Shown here piece after piece: positions 7,725 through 15,667 of a stretch of DNA of 24,333 nt (position 1 is its first letter; each line of letters opens with the position of its first letter). The translations under genes were made by a program, and so were the position numbers. The stretch lies in NCBI GenBank assembly GCA_023435985.1, contig JAEZKY010000060.1, positions 1-24,333 on the forward strand, in the 5' to 3' direction. The stretch comes from Bacillota bacterium (lineage in GTDB: Bacteria; Bacillota; Clostridia; Clostridiales; Clostridiaceae). The notes beneath the pieces were generated by a model that saw only the letters and a program-made list of their open reading frames with translations, was not told the origin of the DNA and ran no database searches.

Positions 7725-8615
7725 ATGGATTCAGATTATAGAATGAAAATTAATTTTGATGCTCTTCCCAGACGCTTCCCACCTCAACATCAAAATTTCC
7801 AGCCTGGTATCGAAGAACTGATGAACCCTCTTCCAATATTTGATAATCCTGATTATAAAGGAAGTGGTAAATTAGAGAATAAAGTAGCATTAATTACAGG
7901 CGGTGATAGTGGAATTGGAAGGGCAGTTGCAATTGCTTTTGCTAAAGAAGGTGCAGATGTTGCAATTTCATATTTATATGAACATCAAGATGCACTAAAG
8001 ACTAAAAAGTATGTTGAAAAATATGGCAGCACTTGCTTACTTATGCCTGGAGACATTTCTCATGAAGGTTTTTGTGAAAAACTAGTAGAATGCACAATAG
8101 ACAAACTTGGGAAACTAGATATTCTAATAAATAATGCTGGTGTTCAATTTCCTCAAGACAGCATAGAATGCATATCTCCATCTCAATTGAAGACAACATA
8201 TTCAATTAATATATTTCCTATGTTTCATCTTACTCAAGCCGCACTTCCATACATGAAAAGAGGCAGTGCAATAGTCAATACTGCATCAGTTACAGCCTAC
8301 CAGGGTAATAGAGATCTGCTTGACTATGCATCGACAAAAGGGGCAATTGTAACATTTACTCGTGCTCTTTCTAATTCATTAGTACCTAAAGGAATTAGAG
8401 TTAATGCAGTAGCACCAGGACCAATTTGGACTCCGCTTATCGTATCAAGTTATTCTGCTGAGCGAGTTGCTATATTTGGTTCTGATACTCCTATGAAAAG
8501 AGCTGGACAGCCTTTTGAATTAGCTCCTGGATATGTTTATTTAGCATCTGATGATTCATCTTTTGTTTCTGGTCAAGTTCTTCATATAAACGGTGGAATG
8601 ATGGTTGAAAGCTAA
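7725..8615 (+). CDS. Short-chain dehydrogenase/reductase, general-stress (YdaD/YhdF-like) type
   Basis: This is an NAD(P)-dependent oxidoreductase of the classical SDR family. A family-typical N-terminal extension (about residues 1-50, with PRRFPPQHQ and KGSGKLENK) precedes the Rossmann fold. The cofactor motif TGGDSGIG is at 58-65 and NNAG at 136-139. The catalytic residues are Ser188, Tyr201 and Lys205 (YASTK), followed by the APGPIWTPL segment (230-238). The 296-residue length and the extension match the stress-associated SDRs of Firmicutes (YdaD, YhdF, YhxC), often annotated as glucose/ribitol dehydrogenase-like; the true substrate is unknown. AGGAGA lies 7 bases before the ATG. The gene is divergent from the FAD/Rieske gene and convergent with topB. 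Confidence 0.92.
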   Translation: MDSDYRMKINFDALPRRFPPQHQNFQPGIEELMNPLPIFDNPDYKGSGKLENKVALITGGDSGIGRAVAIAFAKEGADVAISYLYEHQDALKTKKYVEKYGSTCLLMPGDISHEGFCEKLVECTIDKLGKLDILINNAGVQFPQDSIECISPSQLKTTYSINIFPMFHLTQAALPYMKRGSAIVNTASVTAYQGNRDLLDYASTKGAIVTFTRALSNSLVPKGIRVNAVAPGPIWTPLIVSSYSAERVAIFGSDTPMKRAGQPFELAPGYVYLASDDSSFVSGQVLHINGGMMVES

Positions 8616-8674
8616 TTTTTGTTAGCAAACTTTTAAAGTAATTATACTAATCGCTTTTCCTTATATAATATTAA

Positions 8675-8723
8675 GATAATAAATAATTAGGACTTGCAAA
8701 GCAAGCCCTAATTATTTATTATC
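8675..8723. terminator. 49-bp hairpin overlapping the topB stop codon
   Basis: A perfect 17-bp outer stem (8675-8691 with 8707-8723) continues into a 5-bp CTTGC/GCAAG stem with an AAA loop. One A-C pair separates them, and it becomes a G-U pair on the minus strand. The right arm contains the last three codons and the stop of topB. T-tracts are poor on both sides, so it may be a bidirectional terminator or an RNA-stabilising end between convergent genes. Confidence 0.65.
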
Positions 8724-10880
8724 TATAAATTCCATATTCCAATTAAAATATCCAGTTTCCTCATTTTTTATATATTTAAAATAGGCTGAGAAAGTATTCC
8801 CCTTCTTGCTCTTTAAATTTCTAAATCCAACTTTTCCATTCTTAAGTAGAAGTTCTACCATTTCCTTAGATACATTCTTCCCAAAGGATTTTATATATTT
8901 ATCATCCTTCCAAATAGTGAATTTACAGCCATTCTTCCAGTTACTACACCCAAAGCTTTTTTCACCTTCAATTACTGGATTGCCACATACCGGACAAGGA
9001 CCTATACTTTCAGTGTCCTTTGGTATTTCTACTTTAAATCTTGATAGTGCGCCATCATCTTTCTTAATTAGCTCTACAGACTGAATTGTAAAATTTATAA
9101 TTAACTGCATAAAATCACTTTTAGCAAATTTGTTCTTTTCAATATCTGAAAGGGTTTTTTCTAATCTTCCTGTATACTCCAAATCAAACAATTCCTTTAC
9201 AGGAAAAGTTTCAACTAGATTCCTTCCAAGATCAGTGCACATAAGATTTTTTCCTTTAGTTTTTAGATATCCTATATCCTTTAATTTTTTTATTGTTTCA
9301 GCCCGAGTTGCTGGTGTACCTATACTAAAGCCACTTAAAATAGCCTGCATCATTTCTTCTGAATCTTCTTCTTTGTCTTCAATACCTTTTCCACAGGTCT
9401 CCATAACTCTAAGCAATGTTTTTTCAGTATGGTACTTAGGAGGCTTCTTAGTTACTGAATTAACTTTTGAATCAACAATATCCAAATTTTCATCAATTTC
9501 AACCTTTGGAAGTATTACATCCTTACTTTCTATCTTTTCTACTACCTTCCATCCTTCCACAAGCTTTACTTTTCCCTTTGATGTAAAAATCCCTGGTACT
9601 TCTGTAACATTAGCCTTTAACGTTACCTTTGTTTCCTCAAATTCTGCCACTGGCATGAACTGCATTATGAATCTGTTTTTAATAGCCTCGTACACTACTT
9701 TTTCATCTGCTGACAGTCCTGAAGGCTTAATATATGTAGGTGTTATAGCACTATGGCTTTCAACTTTTGAACTATCAAAAATTCTTTTAGATGTAGAAAA
9801 TTTAATATCTTTCTCATAAGGCAGTCCTGCCTTTAATGTATCTAAAACCTTTTTAGCTCTATCCTTTAAACTTTCTTCTAAAACAACACTTGCTGTTCTT
9901 GGATAAGTAGTGAGCTTCTTTTCATAAAGTGACTGAGCAACCTTAAGAACTTTATCTGAAGTCCATCCTTTGTATTTGCTAGTAATATGACCTTGAAGAT
10001 TTGATAAATTAAATAAATATGGCGGATACTCCTTTTTAAGTTCTGTCTGTTTATCAATAACTTTAGCAGTTGCCCCTTCAAGTAAAGGTAAAAATTTATC
10101 CAGATCTTCTTTCTTATCGAACTTTTCAGAATCATTTTCATAATAAAGTCCCTCAAATTCTTCATTAGTTGAAGTTTTGAAGTTAGATATTAATTTATAA
10201 TAAGTTGTAGCTGTAAAATTTTCTATTTCCTTATCTCTATCATAAATTATCTTTAAAGTAGGAAGAAGCACTCTTCCTATATTAATAGTTTTATTTTCTT
10301 CAAACTTATACTTCAGTGTGCTTACTGAAGTTAAGTTAATTCCTATAATCCAATCACTCCATTGTCTTCCTATTCCCGCATCTTGCAGTGACTGCATTTC
10401 TTTATTATCTTTTAAAGCTTCCATACCACTTTTAACTTCATCAGGTGTCCATTCATTTAAAAGCAGCCTATATATTGGCTTCTTGACCTCAAAATAACCA
10501 AATAATTCATCAGCTATAACCTGACCTTCTCTATCGTAGTCCGTAGCCGAAATAATACTTTCAACATCATCCTTATCAATAAGGCTCTTTATTATGCCAA
10601 GTTGTTTTTTAGCGCCCTTATCCTCTGTTGATCTATCTGCACCGTCGCATTTTACTTTATACAGAAAACGCTCTGGAATGAATGGAAACTTTTCAAATCT
10701 CCAGCCTTTCATGTTTTCATCATAATCTTTTGCATCGTATAGCTGCAAGAGATGTCCAAATGCCCATGTTATGTAATACCCATTGCCCTCAAAATAACCA
10801 TCTTTTCTGGTCTTTATTTTATATGCATCAGCAATATTTTTAGCAACAGATGGCTTTTCCGCAATAATAACCTTTGCCAT
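8712..10880 (-). CDS. topB: DNA topoisomerase III (type IA)
   Basis: This type IA topoisomerase cuts one DNA strand through a 5'-phosphotyrosine and passes the other, which suits decatenation and recombination intermediates. The Toprim domain begins at once with IIAEKPS (Glu8) and contains SATDYDREG with Asp114, Asp116 and Glu118. IGRV is at 201-204. The active-site tyrosine is Tyr326 in LTTYPRTAS. The GTPATR motif lies at 521-526. A C-terminal zinc ribbon has Cys629, Cys632, Cys645 and Cys652, followed by a lysine-rich tail. The length of 722 is normal for Firmicutes TopB. AAAGGAGG sits 12 bases upstream of the ATG, a slightly long spacing. It lies alone rather than in a conjugative element, so it is probably the housekeeping copy. 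Confidence 0.95.
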   Translation of the reverse strand: MAKVIIAEKPSVAKNIADAYKIKTRKDGYFEGNGYYITWAFGHLLQLYDAKDYDENMKGWRFEKFPFIPERFLYKVKCDGADRSTEDKGAKKQLGIIKSLIDKDDVESIISATDYDREGQVIADELFGYFEVKKPIYRLLLNEWTPDEVKSGMEALKDNKEMQSLQDAGIGRQWSDWIIGINLTSVSTLKYKFEENKTINIGRVLLPTLKIIYDRDKEIENFTATTYYKLISNFKTSTNEEFEGLYYENDSEKFDKKEDLDKFLPLLEGATAKVIDKQTELKKEYPPYLFNLSNLQGHITSKYKGWTSDKVLKVAQSLYEKKLTTYPRTASVVLEESLKDRAKKVLDTLKAGLPYEKDIKFSTSKRIFDSSKVESHSAITPTYIKPSGLSADEKVVYEAIKNRFIMQFMPVAEFEETKVTLKANVTEVPGIFTSKGKVKLVEGWKVVEKIESKDVILPKVEIDENLDIVDSKVNSVTKKPPKYHTEKTLLRVMETCGKGIEDKEEDSEEMMQAILSGFSIGTPATRAETIKKLKDIGYLKTKGKNLMCTDLGRNLVETFPVKELFDLEYTGRLEKTLSDIEKNKFAKSDFMQLIINFTIQSVELIKKDDGALSRFKVEIPKDTESIGPCPVCGNPVIEGEKSFGCSNWKNGCKFTIWKDDKYIKSFGKNVSKEMVELLLKNGKVGFRNLKSKKGNTFSAYFKYIKNEETGYFNWNMEFIDNK

Positions 10881-10907
10881 GATATTTTGTATCCTCCTTT
10901 AGTTACT

Positions 10908-10948
10908 ATTCTCATAATAAAATGCTAAATATCAGATTCTCATGAGAA
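10908..10948. repeat. Repeated ATTCTCAT elements with a palindrome upstream of topB
   Basis: ATTCTCATAA (10908-10917) and ATTCTCATGA (10936-10945) repeat at 28-bp spacing. The second lies in the 12-bp palindrome TTCTCATGAGAA (10937-10948). They sit 28-68 bp upstream of the topB start, where a promoter must lie, so they may be a regulator's paired sites. Confidence 0.3.
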
Positions 10949-11026
10949 ATATTAACCAAGTTCTTTTCTCTATCTTTTAGCAATATATATATTAACACTA
11001 AATAAAAAATAAAACCAGCTTAAATC

Positions 11027-11986
11027 TTAACTGTCTACTCTATTGCGTTTCTCTCCCCTATTATAAGCACTAATATTCTCCAACAAATCTATAAATAATC
11101 TACTTCTTGCATCTTCACTAGCCCATGCTATATGTGGAGTTAATACTAGTCTTTCTTTATTTTTTATTTTTAGTAATGGATTATCACTTGGAATTGGTTC
11201 AACATTAAACACATCTAAAGCTGCGCCCCCTATTATCGCTTCATCTAAAGCCCTAGCCAAATCTTCATCTACAACTATAGGGCCTCTTCCAACATTTATC
11301 AAAATCGAATCCTTTTTCATTTTAGTAAATGCTTCATAGTTAATTAGCCCTTCTGTTCGCTCATTCAAAGGTGAGTGTATTGAAATAACATCACATTGTT
11401 TTAGCAGAGACTCAAAACCTACCCTTGCATAATCCGAATCATCATTCTTTCCTGAAGTAGAATAATATATTACCCTTGCACCAAAAGCTTGGGCTATCCT
11501 TGCCACTCTTTTACCAATGTTTCCAAGACCTATTATTCCCCATACTTTTCCGCATAGATCCTTGTATGGTACTTCTATGTTAGTAAACATATTATACTTC
11601 GAATATTCTCCAGACTTAACAAAATTATCAAAGTAGCTTATATTATCATATAAATGAAGTAACATAGCAAATGTATGCTGAGCCACTGTAGTAGTAGAAT
11701 ATCCCTTTACATTAGTTACTGCTATATTTCTTTCCTTAGCATACTTTATGTCTATATTATTGTACCCTGTGGCCATTTCACATATTAATTCTAATTCACC
11801 TGCATCCTTTAGATTATCTCTATTTAATACTACTTTGTTGGTTAATACAATATTAGCATCTCTAATTCGATCTGCAACTTCTTCTTCTGACGTTAAATCA
11901 TAATAAATTACTTGGCCAAATTCATTTAATTTAATGTAGTCTACGTTACCTAAAGTCTTACCATCTAATACTACTATTCTCTTCAT
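11027..11986 (-). CDS. NAD-dependent D-2-hydroxyacid dehydrogenase
   Basis: This enzyme of the D-isomer-specific 2-hydroxyacid dehydrogenase family interconverts 2-oxo acids and D-2-hydroxy acids in the cytosol. The NAD motif GLGNIG is at 153-158. The catalytic Arg234 (NVGRG), Glu263 (NVEP) and His285 (TPHIAW) are all present. CEMATGYNNID (69-79) and the YSTTTVAQHT segment (96-105) resemble the glycerate/hydroxypyruvate reductase branch more than D-lactate dehydrogenase. The exact substrate is uncertain. The length of 319 is normal. AGGAGGAAG lies about 6 bases before the ATG. The gene appears monocistronic with a long leader, and I found no clear terminator after it before topB's upstream region. 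Confidence 0.92.
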   Translation of the reverse strand: MKRIVVLDGKTLGNVDYIKLNEFGQVIYYDLTSEEEVADRIRDANIVLTNKVVLNRDNLKDAGELELICEMATGYNNIDIKYAKERNIAVTNVKGYSTTTVAQHTFAMLLHLYDNISYFDNFVKSGEYSKYNMFTNIEVPYKDLCGKVWGIIGLGNIGKRVARIAQAFGARVIYYSTSGKNDDSDYARVGFESLLKQCDVISIHSPLNERTEGLINYEAFTKMKKDSILINVGRGPIVVDEDLARALDEAIIGGAALDVFNVEPIPSDNPLLKIKNKERLVLTPHIAWASEDARSRLFIDLLENISAYNRGEKRNRVDS

Positions 11987-12282
11987 CTCTATTCTTCCTC
12001 CTAAATTTTTCGAATTATATATTATTTTTATAAGACTTTCATTTTATAAGTTTCATTAACTTTTTATCTTCCTTTAAAAGGATCTCCTCTATAAGTTTAA
12101 ATTCCTTCTTTATAACATTTATATCTATATTTTACTTTCCATTCCTAATTTTACTATATTAATAATAACGTAAACAAAAATAAATGTAAACTCACGGCTT
12201 ATAATCTTTTCTGAGATGTAACGCACTTTCCAGAACCTATAAAAATAATTATAAGTCTAACTGCTATAAGATAATTATATAA
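11987..12282. other. Intergenic region, long leader of the dehydrogenase gene
   Basis: This AT-rich spacer of about 300 bp holds one good minus-strand promoter (12162-12190). On the same strand it has a 30-codon open frame without a standard start (12039-12131). A small palindrome, TCCTTTAAAAGGA, lies near 12070-12082. No RNA gene, transposon remnant or further gene was recognised. Confidence 0.5.
12162..12190 (-). promoter_or_regulatory. Probable promoter of the 2-hydroxyacid dehydrogenase gene
   Basis: TTTACA (12190-12185) and TATTAT (12167-12162) on the minus strand are 17 bp apart, and each matches the consensus at five of six bases. The predicted leader is about 170 nt, which is unusually long for a simple gene. 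Confidence 0.45.
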
Positions 12283-12343
12283 TAAAAAGCAAAGATTTAT
12301 AAATATAGGATTTATTCATTTCCTATATCTACAAATCTTTACT
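12283..12343 (-). terminator. Terminator of the LacI-family regulator gene
   Basis: A 23-bp stem (12288-12310 with 12321-12343) has a 10-nt loop. Three G-U wobbles are valid only on the minus strand. A TTTTT run follows (12287-12283). It lies 22 bp after the regulator's stop codon. Confidence 0.92.
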
Positions 12344-12364
12344 GCTAATTTAAAAGTTAGATAT

Positions 12365-13375
12365 CTATAAACTGGCACATGAGTTTCTCTCTATTAATTT
12401 AGTATCCAATAATATATGTCGATTCTCTTCTTGTCCATTAATTAATGAAAACAATAAATTTATGCTCATTGCTGCCATCAACTTTTGAGGTTGTTTCACC
12501 GTTGTGATACTTGGATTGTAAAACTTGCTTTCATCCATTCCATCAAAGCCAATTAATGAAATATCTTCTGGAATCCTGAATCCACTATCGATTATCGCTT
12601 TAGCTACACCAATTGCCATGATATCCGATAATGAAAAAATTGCTGTAATGTCTTTTCTTTCTTTTAACAATTTTATTGTTTCCTCATATGCTTTTTCACT
12701 TGAATAACCACCTATGATAATCAAATCTTCTTCTATCTCTATACTTTCTTTTCTTAAGGCCTTTTCATATCCTTCTAATCTTCTTAAGCTTATTCCTGTA
12801 TCATTAGCATCCCCCAAAACTAATGCTATTTTTTTATGTCCTTTATTTATTAAATATCTTGCCGCATCATAAGCACTTTTAACATTATCTATTCCTATTG
12901 ATGAATAATACGATTTTCCCTGTTTTGAGATGGTGTTAACAGATGTTAATACTATTGGTATATTTACTTCTTTAAAACTATCATCTGTGATTTCACTAAA
13001 ATTTCCACCTAAACATATTATCCCCTGTAATCTTTTTTCTTTTATAAAAGCTATCAAAATATCAACATCCTGATATAAGTTATAATCATTTTGATGTACT
13101 ATAGCTGTATATCCATTTTGATTTATAATTTTCCCTATAATATTAGTCATTTGAGCAAAAAATGGATTAAACACTCCCTTTACTAAAATGCCTATATTTT
13201 TTGTATTATTTTGCTTCAATATTCTTGCACTATTATTAGGAATATAATTGCTTTCTTTTATAATCTTTAAAATTTTTTTTCTTGTACTTTCTTTAACATC
13301 AGGATGGTTATTTATTACTCTCGAAACCGTACTAACTCCAACCTCTGCTAATTCTGCTATATCCTTTATATTCAT
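12365..13375 (-). CDS. LacI-family transcriptional repressor
   Basis: This is a sugar-responsive dimeric DNA-binding regulator. The N-terminal LacI helix-turn-helix and hinge read MNIKDIAELAEVGVSTVSRVI, then NNHPDVKESTRKKI, with the hinge near SARILKQ. A periplasmic-binding-like effector domain follows (about residues 60-330), starting NIGILVKGVFNPFF and containing AIFSLSDIMAIGVAKA and the ISLIGFDGMDESKF block. I start it at 13375, giving 336 residues, because GGGAG lies about 7 bases upstream and LacI proteins begin here. The open frame extends to a GTG at 13393 that has no site. It has its own promoter with an operator-like palindrome, which suggests autoregulation. The effector is unknown; the neighbouring sugar ATPase gene suggests a carbohydrate. 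Confidence 0.93.
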   Translation of the reverse strand: MNIKDIAELAEVGVSTVSRVINNHPDVKESTRKKILKIIKESNYIPNNSARILKQNNTKNIGILVKGVFNPFFAQMTNIIGKIINQNGYTAIVHQNDYNLYQDVDILIAFIKEKRLQGIICLGGNFSEITDDSFKEVNIPIVLTSVNTISKQGKSYYSSIGIDNVKSAYDAARYLINKGHKKIALVLGDANDTGISLRRLEGYEKALRKESIEIEEDLIIIGGYSSEKAYEETIKLLKERKDITAIFSLSDIMAIGVAKAIIDSGFRIPEDISLIGFDGMDESKFYNPSITTVKQPQKLMAAMSINLLFSLINGQEENRHILLDTKLIERNSCASL

Positions 13376-13408
13376 ATATTTCTCCCATACCACTTTAAAT
13401 ATAGAATA

Positions 13409-13461
13409 GTTACGATATCGTTACCATTTATAGTTATATTAACACTTTTAAGTTCAGCCAA
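13409..13461 (-). promoter_or_regulatory. Promoter and likely operator of the LacI-family gene
   Basis: TTGGCT (13461-13456), 17 bp, TATAAC (13438-13433) is a good minus-strand promoter. The near-perfect 16-bp palindrome GTTACGATATCGTTAC (13409-13424), with one mismatched pair, lies over or just after the predicted start point. LacI-family proteins typically bind such palindromes, and this position would block transcription, so self-repression is the simplest reading. Confidence 0.6.
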
Positions 13462-13486
13462 ATCCTAAAAAACATTCCTATTTTAA

Positions 13487-14521
13487 TTATATTTTACTTT
13501 TTTGTTTCCAAATAAAAAAGGCTATTTTAAACAATGAAGCATCATTGAATTTTCTTATGTCATACCCTGTATATTTTTCAATTTTGTCTAACCTATAGAT
13601 TAATGTATTTCTATGAACATACAAACCTTTTGCTGCTTCACTCAAGTTTAAGTTTAACTTAAAGAAAATTTCCACTGTTTTTATCATGTCTTCATCTAAT
13701 TTTGAAAATCCATCATCGAAATCATTTAATATCTTTGCTTTAGTCTCCTCTTTCAAATTATCCATTATCTTTTCAAATAGAAGGCTATTCTGTTCAAATA
13801 TCCTTGAAGATAATTTGTATTTTTTTGCCAGTTTGATTTTATAAACATTCTCATTATACAATCTACCTAAAAATTCATATTCTCCAATATGACAATAGCT
13901 TATGTAACATTTCTCATAAAGAGAAGTGTAAACAGTTTCACTAATGCTTGATACGTGTTCATTTATATCCTCAAATACTCCAAGTAAATTTATTGTATCT
14001 TCATAATTCACCACTATAATATCAGTATTATTATAAATCTTTTTCAAAATATCTAAGACATCAGTTAATTTTTCCTTCAAATCAATAGTTATCAAAAATG
14101 TCTCCGCTTTTATTCCAGGCATGATTTCCTTTATTTTTTCTTTTGATACATTTGAAGTTTGCAATAACGCAATTGTAAGCTTTTCTTTTTTGTTATAATC
14201 ATTTTTATATTTGTCTTTAATGCAAAACTCTAATATTTTTAAAGAATCTCTATGTTCTCTTTCAATTTTTATTTCAAATCTCTTCGTTCCGATAAAAAAT
14301 GAGCTGTGAAAATGCTCTTCTTTAATGTCGCTCGAATTTGCCTTAAATATAATTTTTCCATCTTCATAAATTTCAAAAGGTATTTCACAATTTTCATATA
14401 TTTCTTCTAGATACTTTACTAATTCCTCCATAATACTCTCACTCCAATTGTTATTTATCCCCTGTTCAATTATTATAATACTCCCATCTTTGTAGATGGG
14501 AGTTAAAATCTGCATCCTCAT
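13487..14521 (-). CDS. CdaR/PucR-type transcriptional regulator
   Basis: This putative DNA-binding regulator carries its helix-turn-helix at the C-terminus. The HTH_30-type segment reads LNLSEAAKGLYVHRNTLIYR and continues LDKIEKYTGYDI, typical of CdaR (sugar diacid) and PucR (purine) activators. The first ~290 residues have a weakly conserved sensory region, and I recognise no ligand-binding motif. I place the start at ATG 14521, because AGG lies about 9 bases upstream. The frame opens at a TTG at 14539 that has no ribosome site. It follows the sugar ABC ATPase gene by a few dozen bases on the same strand, so the two probably form one operon. Pairing of such a regulator with an MsmX/UgpC-type ATPase suggests control of sugar uptake, which is inference. 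Confidence 0.85.
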   Translation of the reverse strand: MRMQILTPIYKDGSIIIIEQGINNNWSESIMEELVKYLEEIYENCEIPFEIYEDGKIIFKANSSDIKEEHFHSSFFIGTKRFEIKIEREHRDSLKILEFCIKDKYKNDYNKKEKLTIALLQTSNVSKEKIKEIMPGIKAETFLITIDLKEKLTDVLDILKKIYNNTDIIVVNYEDTINLLGVFEDINEHVSSISETVYTSLYEKCYISYCHIGEYEFLGRLYNENVYKIKLAKKYKLSSRIFEQNSLLFEKIMDNLKEETKAKILNDFDDGFSKLDEDMIKTVEIFFKLNLNLSEAAKGLYVHRNTLIYRLDKIEKYTGYDIRKFNDASLFKIAFFIWKQKSKI

Positions 14522-14557
14522 ATATTTAAGCCTATTCAAGCTTAGCTATGACATAAA

Positions 14558-15667
14558 CTAACATATTCTTAATTCTGTTTCTTTATCAAATACATGAATA
14601 TTTTCGTTTTCTACATACAATTTAATTTTATCCTTAGGCTCTGATTTAGTACTTCCATCAACCCTTGCTGTCATATTATTCTTTCCTGATTTAAAATAAA
14701 TGTAACTTTCAGCCCCCATTCGTTCAACAACTTCTACATCTCCAGTAAGTGTTGCACTAGGATTCCTTTCAATTAATTCACTATTATCATCTAAGTGCTC
14801 TGGTCTAATGCCAAATACAACTTCCTTATTTATATAATTCTTTTCTTTTAGTATATTTCCTTTTTCTTCTGGTAATAATATACTATTTTCTTCAAAATTG
14901 CAGTATATCTGCCCTTCCTTTTCAGTAACAGTACCATTCACCAAATTCATTTGAGGACTTCCAATAAATCCTGCAACAAATAAATTAACTGGAGTATTAT
15001 AAATATTAAGCGGAGTATCAACCTGTTGGATAATGCCATCTCTCATTACAACAATTCTGGTTCCCATTGTTAACGCTTCAACCTGGTCGTGAGTAACATA
15101 TATGAAGGTTGTACCTAAGCTTTGATAAAGTTTTGATATTTCTGTTCTCATTTGAACTCTTAGTTTTGCATCAAGATTGGATAAAGGCTCATCCATTAAA
15201 AATACCTTTGGTTCCCTTACAATAGCTCTTCCTAGTGCAACTCTTTGCCTTTGACCTCCTGATAAAGCCTTTGGCTTTCTATCTAGTAAATGTTCAATGT
15301 CTAATCTCTTTGCTGCTAATCTCACCTTTTTATCTATTTCATCCTTTGGAGCCTTTCTTAATTTTAAAGCAAAAGCCATATTATCATATACTGTCATATG
15401 TGGATATAAGGCATAGTTTTGGAATACCATAGCTATATCTCTTTCCTTAGGTTCTACATCATTAACAAGTTTTCCACCTATATATAACTCACCCTTTGAT
15501 ATTTCTTCAAGTCCCGCAATCATTCGTAAAGTTGTTGACTTACCACAACCTGACGGTCCAACAAATACTATAAACTCTTTGTCTTCAATTTCCAGATTGA
15601 AATCTTTAACTGCAGTCACATCTCCTTCATAAATTTTATACATATGTCTTAATGATAAATCTGCCAT
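14558..15667 (-). CDS. msmX: MsmX/UgpC/MalK-type sugar ABC transporter ATPase
   Basis: This is the ATP-hydrolysing subunit of CUT1 carbohydrate importers, acting at the inner face of the membrane. Walker A GPSGCGKST is at 37-45, the Q-loop Gln is at 83 (VFQNYAL), the ABC signature LSGGQ at 135-139, Walker B VFLMDE at 155-160 and the switch His at 193 (VTHDQ). The C-terminal third is the regulatory OB/TOBE domain seen in MalK, UgpC and MsmX. The length of 369 is typical. No permease or solute-binding gene adjoins it, so it is probably a shared ATPase that serves several importers, as B. subtilis MsmX does. AAGGAGAG precedes the ATG by about 9 bases. It is followed by a CdaR-type regulator. Confidence 0.93.
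   Translation of the reverse strand: MADLSLRHMYKIYEGDVTAVKDFNLEIEDKEFIVFVGPSGCGKSTTLRMIAGLEEISKGELYIGGKLVNDVEPKERDIAMVFQNYALYPHMTVYDNMAFALKLRKAPKDEIDKKVRLAAKRLDIEHLLDRKPKALSGGQRQRVALGRAIVREPKVFLMDEPLSNLDAKLRVQMRTEISKLYQSLGTTFIYVTHDQVEALTMGTRIVVMRDGIIQQVDTPLNIYNTPVNLFVAGFIGSPQMNLVNGTVTEKEGQIYCNFEENSILLPEEKGNILKEKNYINKEVVFGIRPEHLDDNSELIERNPSATLTGDVEVVERMGAESYIYFKSGKNNMTARVDGSTKSEPKDKIKLYVENENIHVFDKETELRIC

Noticed and set aside
9130..9819. Long plus-strand open frame (229 codons) opposite topB
   Set aside because: topB is certain on the minus strand by its catalytic motifs. The antisense frame has no family resemblance and no start signals.
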